Source: Bacteroides sp. (GTDB taxonomy: Bacteria > Bacteroidota > Bacteroidia > Bacteroidales > GCA-2748055). From it: DNA of 8,709 nucleotides. The stretch covers positions 1-8,709 of the forward strand of contig DSDZ01000397.1 in the NCBI GenBank assembly GCA_011048475.1. Reading direction: 5' to 3'. The notes below the pieces were generated by a model. That model was not told the origin of the DNA, made no database searches, and saw only the letters and a list, made by a program, of their open reading frames with translations. The position numbers and the translations under genes were made by a program. This document shows, piece after piece, positions 1-5,600 of the stretch; the stretch's first letter is position 1; the number at the start of each line of letters is the position of its first letter.

Positions 1-1
1 C

Positions 2-97
2 TACGGTGACATGGTGCATATCGCTCCACGTACCTACTCGAAGAGATCGGGAAGACTTTCTACCGCCTATTTCTATGTGGAAAAAGCAGCACAGTGA
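2..97 (+). CDS. C-terminal end of an unidentified upstream gene (partial)
   Basis: Frame 2 is open from the left edge of the window to a TGA at 95-97 and would encode about 31 residues, starting YGDMVHIAPRTYSK and ending TAYFYVEKAAQ. The mix of aromatic, basic and hydrophobic residues looks like the end of a folded protein. The competing frame used by the next gene gives an Arg/Asp-rich, less convincing peptide here. If real, this gene overlaps the start of the NTPase gene (ATG at 75) by 23 bases, as expected within an operon. The family cannot be identified from so short a tail, and the gene is cut by the window edge. It could also be a chance open frame. Confidence 0.4.
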   Translation, partial: YGDMVHIAPRTYSKRSGRLSTAYFYVEKAAQ

Positions 98-680
98 GAA
101 GGGATCCGCAAAGGACCCGGGTCCCCATATCCTGCTCCTCACCGGGAGGGTGCAGGGCGGAAAGACAACAATTGCGGGGGAGCTGGTGGGGACCCTCACC
201 CGAAAAGGGCTCCGCGTGGCCGGATTCCTGTGCGAAGGCACCATCAGGGACGGGGAAAGGGATTCCTTCATGCTGAGGGAGCTGTCCACTGATATTGTGA
301 TGCCGCTGGCCACGGCGGACTTCCGGGAGGGCTGGACCAGGTACAGGCGGTTTTATTTCAATCCTGCCACCATGGAGCAGGCAGAAAACATGGTACTGGC
401 AAGCCTTGAGGAGCGGCCCGCCCTGATCGTGATCGACGAAGCGGGACCGATGGAACTGGAGGGCCTGGGCTGGTACGGTCTGCTGGAGGAGCTGTCCCGC
501 ATGAAATCGATCCCCCAGCTCTGGGTGACCAGGGACGGGGTGGTTGAACAGGTACGGGAGAAATGGGGAATTCCCGAAGAAATCGTTTTCCGTGCCGGTT
601 TCCGGATGGACCGCCGGGCCAGGGAACAACTGGCCGGATCACTGGTTGAACATTTAATGAAACGAATTGCAGCAGAATGA
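75..680 (+). CDS. THEP1-like P-loop nucleoside-triphosphatase
   Basis: The protein has 201 residues if translation starts at ATG 75. A Walker A motif, GRVQGGKT, lies at residues 24-31 right after a beta strand (HILLLT). A Walker B strand follows, LIVIDEAGPMEL, with Asp-Glu at residues 121-122. The small size, the N-terminal P-loop and the IDEAGPMEL signature match the THEP1/NTPase_1 family of small NTP hydrolases, whose cellular roles are mostly unknown. There is no signal peptide, so it should be cytosolic. An in-frame GTG at position 6 would add 23 residues, but these are rich in Arg/Asp, unlike the family, and overlap the apparent tail of an upstream gene. I therefore prefer ATG 75, although no good ribosome binding site precedes it. 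Its stop overlaps the next start as ATGA (677-680), which suggests translational coupling to the reductase. The substrate is unknown. Confidence 0.8.
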   Translation: MWKKQHSEKGSAKDPGPHILLLTGRVQGGKTTIAGELVGTLTRKGLRVAGFLCEGTIRDGERDSFMLRELSTDIVMPLATADFREGWTRYRRFYFNPATMEQAENMVLASLEERPALIVIDEAGPMELEGLGWYGLLEELSRMKSIPQLWVTRDGVVEQVREKWGIPEEIVFRAGFRMDRRAREQLAGSLVEHLMKRIAAE

Positions 681-1690
681 CTACCTATAGTGAAAAAGAA
701 ACAGCATCCGGATCCATGCGCGCTGTCAGGCAGCATGGTCACGGAGGAAAACTGGTGATGGAAACGGTTCCCGTCCCCGTGCCGGGACCCGGTGAGGTGC
801 TGATCAGAATGCATGCATCCCCCATCAACTTTTCGGACCTTTCCATGATCCGCGGGGAACCGCCCGCATCGCGCTATCCTTTTACCCCCGGACTGGAAGG
901 GAGCGGGACCGTGGTGAAGGCGGGCAGGGGTTTCTTTCCGGCCCTGAGAAAAGGGAAACGGGTCGCCTGCACCCCCGTCCCGGGAACAGACGGCACCTGG
1001 GCGGAGTACATGGTCACCGGGGCCCTGCGATGCACCCCCCTGCCCGGACAGGTCTCTTCCGAACAGGGTTCCATGATGCTTGTCAATCCCATGACTGCAT
1101 TTGCATTCATGGAGATGGCAAAAAAGGGAAAACACAAGGCCATCGTGAACAATGCTGCCGCCAGTGCACTGGGAAAGATGCTGATCAGGCTCTCCGTCAA
1201 ATACGGGATCCCGCTCATCAGCATTGTCAGGAGGGAGGAGCAGGCGGAGGAATTAAGGCGGATGGGAGCCCAGTATGTACTGAACAGCAGTGATCCCGGT
1301 TTCCGGGAAGAATTGCACAGGTTTTCCCGCGAGCTTGGTGCCACGCTCGTGCTTGATGCGATTGCCGGTCAGCAGACCTCCCTGCTGCTGGAAGCCGCCC
1401 CGCGGGGTTCGACACTGGTCGTCTACGGAAGGCTATCCGGGGAGAAGATCAGGATCGAACCGGGACAACTGATCAGGGAAGGTAAAGAGCTGTCGGGTTT
1501 TTTCCTGGGCAGCTGGCTGCATTCCAGAGGCCTTATTTCCAGGATGAGGTCCGTGAACCGGATCGGACGAATGCTGTCCGGTCCCCTTGCCTCTCCCGTC
1601 AACAGGACGATGCCCCTGGAACAGGCGGAGGAGGCCATCCAATTTTACAGGGACCATATGTCCGCCGGAAAGGTCCTGCTGATCCCATGA
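677..1690 (+). CDS. Zinc-independent medium-chain dehydrogenase/reductase (quinone oxidoreductase / enoyl reductase type)
   Basis: This 337-residue protein has the MDR layout. The N-terminal GroES-like domain carries SPINFSDLSMIRG at residues 48-60 and PGLEGSGTVVKAG at 71-83. NPMTAFAF follows at 137-144. A Rossmann segment has AASALGKM at 161-168, in the place of the nucleotide-binding AxxGxxG loop. The protein ends in the usual AGKVLLIP. The Cys/His ligands of zinc alcohol dehydrogenases are absent, so it belongs with NADPH:quinone reductases and MECR-like enoyl thioester reductases; the substrate cannot be chosen from sequence. The start at 677 overlaps the NTPase stop. Met14 (716) is an alternative that would trim a polar, unconserved-looking leader. 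It is cytosolic. The pairing with the NTPase is supported only by the 4-base overlap. Confidence 0.85.
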   Translation: MTTYSEKETASGSMRAVRQHGHGGKLVMETVPVPVPGPGEVLIRMHASPINFSDLSMIRGEPPASRYPFTPGLEGSGTVVKAGRGFFPALRKGKRVACTPVPGTDGTWAEYMVTGALRCTPLPGQVSSEQGSMMLVNPMTAFAFMEMAKKGKHKAIVNNAAASALGKMLIRLSVKYGIPLISIVRREEQAEELRRMGAQYVLNSSDPGFREELHRFSRELGATLVLDAIAGQQTSLLLEAAPRGSTLVVYGRLSGEKIRIEPGQLIREGKELSGFFLGSWLHSRGLISRMRSVNRIGRMLSGPLASPVNRTMPLEQAEEAIQFYRDHMSAGKVLLIP

Positions 1691-1738
1691 TCGGCATGGA
1701 CACCCCGTCATCCTTCACATGAAAATACCTGACCAAAT

Positions 1739-4609
1739 ATGCAACAAATGAAAAACAGAAGACCCTGGCCGCTGCTCTCGGTACTCGCCTTGCTCCTTGC
1801 ATGCTCCCTCCCCGGTCATGGCCGGCGGCGGGACCCGGGCGCTGCCAGACTGCCCAACATCGTCCTGATCTGCGTGGAGGAGCTGGGTTATTCGGAGGTG
1901 GAGCCTTATGGTGCGCTGGGCGTGAAAACACCGTACATCAACCAGCTGGACCGCATGGGAGTGCGGTTCCAGGACGCACACAGTACCGCATCCATCGGTT
2001 CACTTTCCCGGTATTCCATGCTGACGGGCTCACACGCTTTCAGGAGCGCTGGCTCCTCTGCCCTTCCCGGCATGCTGAAAAAGGCGGGATACACCACGGC
2101 AGTTATCGGGTCATGGCACGCAGGAGCGGTCGGCGGATCCGATGATCCGAACGATGAATCCAGGTTCAGCACCCCGGAGAAAGGATTCGATGTGGCCATC
2201 TCCTGCGACGGAGCAGAGGTGCTGACTGAAAAGGCAGATGCATTCGTTCAAAAGTACAGGAAGAAACCCTTCTTCCTCTATTTTTCATGCTGTGAACCGG
2301 GTATTGCAGGGCATGGGGATCCCGGCGCTGGGGAAATCGGTGCTGGGAATTCCGGTGTTGGGCGGAGCGGCCGCACCGGATCCCGGATTGATGCCATCGA
2401 GAGGATGGACTGGTGCACCGGTCAGCTGCTCCGGTCGCTAAAAAAACGCAGGCTGCTGAGGAAGACGCTCATTATTATCACTTCGACCGGCGGACCAGGA
2501 ATGGATGAGGCATGGCCGGACCGGTCCGGGGAGCAGCCGGATGCACTCCGGCCTGCCGGTCCCTTCCGGGGCGGCAGATCCAGTAATTACGAGGGAGGCA
2601 CAAGGATTCCCACCATCGTCTGCTGGCCGGGAACGGTCCGGCCCGGCATCAGTGACGCGCTGGTCAGCCAGGTGGACCTGTATGCATCCCTGGCGGAACT
2701 GACCGGACAGGAACTGGAGCCTGGTGAGGCCCCGGACAGCCATCCGCTGCTGAATACCTGGCTGGGCAAGAAAGCATCCGGGAGACAGTACCTGATCGGG
2801 GAAGGGAACTCGCTGTCCCTCAGGAAGGGTGACTGGAAATACATTGCACAGGGACCGGATGCGGAACCCGGCCGGCAGGATCAACAGCTGTTTCACCTGG
2901 CATCGGATGTGGGAGAAAACAACGATCTCAGCAATGTGCATCCTGAAAGAACAGCAGCCATGGCCACTCTTCTGAGGGAAATGACCGAAGAAGCAGGTAC
3001 CCGTCACCGGGAGGCGGTGGTGGCAGGCGCTCCTTTCCTGTGGGAGAATGCCAGTGTCTATTTTTTACTGACCGACCGGTTCCTGAACGGGGATCCCTCC
3101 AATGATGTGAACTTTGACCGCACGGAAGAGACGGCCGTCATGCGGGGATTTGAGGGAGGCGATTTCAGGGGGGTCATCGGGAAACTGGAGGAAGGATACT
3201 TTGACAGCCTGGGGGTCACCGCCCTCTGGCTGACCCCCTATTTCGAGCAGGTGCACGGTTCCACGGATGAGGGGACCGGCGTAACATATGGCTATCACGG
3301 ATACTGGACCCGCGACTGGACCCGGATGGATCCCAATTACGGAACCGAAGCCGAGCTGGAGGAACTTATCCGGAAGGCCCATGAAAGGGGGATCCGGATC
3401 CTGATGGACGTGGTGATCAACCACACCGGACCGGTCACGGAAAAGGACCCCGTCTGGCCCGGAGAATGGGTCCGCACCGGTCCCCCCTGCCGGTTCAACA
3501 GCTATGAAACCACGGTCTCCTGCACCCTGGTGGAAAATCTTCCGGACATCCGGACCGGGTCAGACCATCCGGTGGAGCTGCCGGCGCACCTGATCCTCAA
3601 ATGGGAGCAGGAAGGAAGGCTCGGGGAGGAACTGGCAGAACTGGAAGCTTTCTTTGAAAGGACCGGCTTTCCCAGGGCGCCCAGGTTTTTCATCATCAAA
3701 TGGCTCACCGACCTGGTCCGCCGTTACGGAATCGACGGATACAGGCTGGATACGGCCAAGCATGTGGAGGAATCCGTGTGGAGCGAGCTGGGTGAGGAGG
3801 CACGTGCGGCATTCGATGAATGGAAACGGGAACATCCGGGCCTGGTGCTGGATGACAATGGATTCTTTATGGTGGGGGAAGTGTACGGGTACGGGATCTC
3901 ATCGGGCAGTGACTTTGATTTCGGGGACCGGCAGGTGGATTATTTTTCCCACGGCATGCAGGGCCTGATCAATTTTGAATTCAAGCACAGCTGCAACCAG
4001 CCCTTTGAGGAGCTCTTTTCCTCCTACTCGTTGATGCTGGAGGGTGACCTGGAAGGAAAGAGCGTGCTGAACTACATCGCTTCCCATGACGACGGCGGTC
4101 CTTTCGACAGGGAAAGGACCAGACCCATGGAAGCCGGAATCAAACTCCTGCTCTGTCCCGGATCATCGCAGATCTATTACGGGGACGAGAGCAGCCGGAT
4201 GCTCGAGGTACCGGGAGCGGTGGGTGATGCCAACCTCCGCGGTCCCATGAACTGGGACGAGATTGAAAGCGGCGGTACCAGGAACGGCATCCGGGTCCGG
4301 GATGTACTGGAGCATTACCGCAGGCTGGGCCGGTTCAGAAGGGACCACCCTGCCGTGGGTGCGGGGATCCACAGGCAGCTGTCCCGCAGCCCTTATATGT
4401 TCTCAAGAATTTACGCAGAAGAGGGGTATGCTGACCGGGTGGTGGTGGGACTGGATCTGTCCCCCGGCAGAAAGAAACTGAAGCTGGAAGGCATGTTCAG
4501 TGACGGCACTTTGCTGACGGACTACTACTCAGGTACCCGGGCCATGGTCAGAAAGGGCAGGGTGGTCCTGGACACCCCCGGGAGGACCGTCCTCCTGGGA
4601 ATGGAGTAA
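1739..4609 (+). CDS. Lipoprotein fusing a degenerate (pseudo)sulfatase domain to a MalS-like GH13 alpha-amylase
   Basis: The protein has 956 residues. Residues 1-22 form a lipoprotein signal: a basic start, a hydrophobic core and lipobox LLAC with Cys22. Ser at +2 favours export to the outer membrane. Residues ~38-425 follow the arylsulfatase fold from PNIVLI through SRYSMLTG, YEGGTRIP and DWKYI to a typical LFHLASD C-terminal region. Catalytic positions are lost: the usual Asp-Asp is Glu47-Glu48, the formylglycine Cys/Ser is Gly87 (GSLSR instead of C-x-P-x-R), the Lys of GKWH is Ser125, Asp-Asn is Thr250-Gly251, and the later Lys is Arg280. Residues ~434-955 are a GH13 domain with region I DVVINH (557-562), nucleophile Asp671 in GYRLDTAKH, acid/base Glu714 and Asp784 in YIASHD. 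The YHGYWTRDW and INFEF segments recall E. coli MalS (subfamily GH13_19). The frame is open throughout. Expected role: alpha-1,4-glucan hydrolysis at the cell surface or in the periplasm. The role of the sulfatase half is unknown. Met4 (1748) is an alternative start. Confidence 0.9.
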   Translation: MQQMKNRRPWPLLSVLALLLACSLPGHGRRRDPGAARLPNIVLICVEELGYSEVEPYGALGVKTPYINQLDRMGVRFQDAHSTASIGSLSRYSMLTGSHAFRSAGSSALPGMLKKAGYTTAVIGSWHAGAVGGSDDPNDESRFSTPEKGFDVAISCDGAEVLTEKADAFVQKYRKKPFFLYFSCCEPGIAGHGDPGAGEIGAGNSGVGRSGRTGSRIDAIERMDWCTGQLLRSLKKRRLLRKTLIIITSTGGPGMDEAWPDRSGEQPDALRPAGPFRGGRSSNYEGGTRIPTIVCWPGTVRPGISDALVSQVDLYASLAELTGQELEPGEAPDSHPLLNTWLGKKASGRQYLIGEGNSLSLRKGDWKYIAQGPDAEPGRQDQQLFHLASDVGENNDLSNVHPERTAAMATLLREMTEEAGTRHREAVVAGAPFLWENASVYFLLTDRFLNGDPSNDVNFDRTEETAVMRGFEGGDFRGVIGKLEEGYFDSLGVTALWLTPYFEQVHGSTDEGTGVTYGYHGYWTRDWTRMDPNYGTEAELEELIRKAHERGIRILMDVVINHTGPVTEKDPVWPGEWVRTGPPCRFNSYETTVSCTLVENLPDIRTGSDHPVELPAHLILKWEQEGRLGEELAELEAFFERTGFPRAPRFFIIKWLTDLVRRYGIDGYRLDTAKHVEESVWSELGEEARAAFDEWKREHPGLVLDDNGFFMVGEVYGYGISSGSDFDFGDRQVDYFSHGMQGLINFEFKHSCNQPFEELFSSYSLMLEGDLEGKSVLNYIASHDDGGPFDRERTRPMEAGIKLLLCPGSSQIYYGDESSRMLEVPGAVGDANLRGPMNWDEIESGGTRNGIRVRDVLEHYRRLGRFRRDHPAVGAGIHRQLSRSPYMFSRIYAEEGYADRVVVGLDLSPGRKKLKLEGMFSDGTLLTDYYSGTRAMVRKGRVVLDTPGRTVLLGME
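2324..2383 (+). repeat. Degenerate 15-bp tandem repeat encoding a Gly-rich pentapeptide array
   Basis: Four diverged 15-base units lie inside the pseudosulfatase domain, with phases beginning at 2324, 2339, 2354 and 2369. They encode GAGEI, GAGNS, GVGRS and GRTGS (residues 196-215). The array follows the strand PFFLYF. In active sulfatases that position is followed by a loop carrying a substrate-contacting His. Here the loop is replaced by flexible Gly/Ser-rich sequence. The repeat units are similar but not identical, which suggests an old duplication that has drifted. Confidence 0.6.
4603..4606 (+). promoter_or_regulatory. Shine-Dalgarno GGAG before the amidohydrolase
   Basis: GGAG sits in the last codons of the fusion gene, five bases before ATG 4612. 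It is the only clear Shine-Dalgarno-like site among the starts in this window. It supports the start at 4612 over the second in-frame ATG at 4618. Its location within the upstream coding sequence fits coupled translation of the two genes. Confidence 0.5.
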
Positions 4610-4611
4610 GC

Positions 4612-5562
4612 ATGAACATGATCGATTCACATATGCACCTGGGCCTGGCGGATGTTGACCTTCCGGCCATCCTCCGCAGAATGGATGAAAACGGGATTGA
4701 GATGAGCTGGCTGCTCACCTGGGAAGAGACAGATCCCCCTCTGAAGCACCTGTACATCCCGCTGCCACCTGAACCCATCCTGGAGGCACATGCGAAATAC
4801 CCCGGCCGGTTCATCCCTTTCTATGCGCCCGATCCCACCGATCCGGAAGCCGGAAAGCGGATCACGCAATCCGTCCAGCGGGGGATCAGGGGCTGCGGTG
4901 AACTCAAAGTTTCCATCCGGTGGGAGGATCCGGTCATTGAACAGTACCTGGAGGTGGTCCAATCGCACCGGCTTCCGCTTGTATTTCACATGGAAGAGCC
5001 CAGGTACCAGTACGTGCCCTCCGCGGAGGGATTCTTCCAATGGCTCCTGGAGAGGCTGCTGAACGATAAGTTCAACGGGATCAGCAGGTATTATCTGAAC
5101 AAACTGGCGGAACATACAGGGATCCTGAGAAGACGGATCGAAATGAACCGGGTCTGTTTTCCCGGGATCCTCTTCGATTTTGCCTTCCTGGAGCAAAGGC
5201 TTGTGCAGTTCCCACAGATCAGGTTCATCGCACACGGCCCGGACTTCTGGAACCACATCAGCGTTACCCGTCATCCCATGTATATCCACCAGAAAGGATC
5301 CTACAGCACCTTCGGGATCATTGACCGGTTGCTCGAATCATATCCCAATCTGTATTGCGACATCTCGGGCCTGAGTGGCTACAATGCCCTGCGGAGGGAC
5401 CGGAAGATGGCCCGGTCCTTTCTGGAGAAACATTCGGACAAGGTGCTGTACGGGACCGACAATACAACCCTTCCCCTGCTGGAGCTGCTCCGGTCCATGA
5501 AGCTGGGAAAAGAACAGATGGACAAGATCCTGAGGAAAAATGCCCTCCGGGTGCTTGAATAG
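4612..5562 (+). CDS. Metal-dependent hydrolase, amidohydrolase-2 family (TIM barrel)
   Basis: This 316-residue protein begins MIDSHMHLG, giving the HxH metal motif (His7, His9) of the amidohydrolase superfamily. Further expected ligands are His126 (LPLVFHMEE), His208 (FIAHGPDFW) and Asp283 (YGTDN) on later barrel strands. YCDISG (residues 248-253) and the order of these motifs match PF04909 (amidohydrolase-2), which contains decarboxylases, lactonases and hydrolases acting on diverse cyclic or carboxylate substrates. The substrate cannot be read from sequence. No signal peptide is seen, so it is likely cytosolic. The start lies two bases after the fusion gene's stop and is preceded by GGAG, so the two are almost certainly cotranscribed. 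This is notable because the partner is exported. Residues ~130-185, between the third and fourth ligand motifs, are rich in aromatic and charged residues and may form a lid over the active site. Confidence 0.85.
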   Translation: MNMIDSHMHLGLADVDLPAILRRMDENGIEMSWLLTWEETDPPLKHLYIPLPPEPILEAHAKYPGRFIPFYAPDPTDPEAGKRITQSVQRGIRGCGELKVSIRWEDPVIEQYLEVVQSHRLPLVFHMEEPRYQYVPSAEGFFQWLLERLLNDKFNGISRYYLNKLAEHTGILRRRIEMNRVCFPGILFDFAFLEQRLVQFPQIRFIAHGPDFWNHISVTRHPMYIHQKGSYSTFGIIDRLLESYPNLYCDISGLSGYNALRRDRKMARSFLEKHSDKVLYGTDNTTLPLLELLRSMKLGKEQMDKILRKNALRVLE

Positions 5563-5573
5563 ATCATTTTTGC

Positions 5574-5581
5574 TAGCTTTG
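5574..5581 (+). promoter_or_regulatory. Candidate Bacteroidota -7 promoter element (TAnnTTTG)
   Basis: TAGCTTTG matches the Bacteroidota housekeeping -7 consensus TAnnTTTG at every fixed position. It lies in the 38-base gap before the peptidase gene and is AT-rich compared with its surroundings. A possible partial -33 element, TTG at 5555-5557, is 16 bases upstream inside the end of the amidohydrolase gene. Transcription would start about 10-15 bases before the peptidase ATG. The motif is short and could occur by chance, so this is tentative. Confidence 0.35.
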
Positions 5582-5600
5582 GTGGTCAGTCAAAATTCGT

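Noticed and set aside
60..629. Long minus-strand open frame opposite the NTPase gene
   Set aside because: It is antisense to a gene with clear Walker motifs. Its product is Pro/His/Gly-rich with no recognisable motif, as expected from a GC-rich shadow frame.
353..1135. 260-codon minus-strand open frame across the NTPase/reductase junction
   Set aside because: It is low-complexity Ser/Arg/His-rich and antisense to two well-supported genes; the GC-rich complement simply lacks stop codons.
1691..1738. Possible promoter or terminator in the gap before the fusion gene
   Set aside because: No TAnnTTTG element, hairpin with T-run, or Shine-Dalgarno could be supported in these 48 bases.
2438..3007. 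189-codon minus-strand open frame within the pseudosulfatase region
   Set aside because: I considered whether it showed the fusion gene to be misread. The plus-strand frame has continuous sulfatase-fold signatures here and the antisense product has none.
1739..3037. Fusion gene as a frameshifted or decaying sulfatase pseudogene
   Set aside because: The frame is open for 956 codons, fold-defining residues persist, and the downstream domain is intact. The substitutions fall at catalytic positions rather than being spread with stops or indels.
4627..5289. 220-codon minus-strand open frame opposite the amidohydrolase
   Set aside because: The plus strand carries the ordered metal-ligand motifs; the antisense product is unstructured-looking with no domain.
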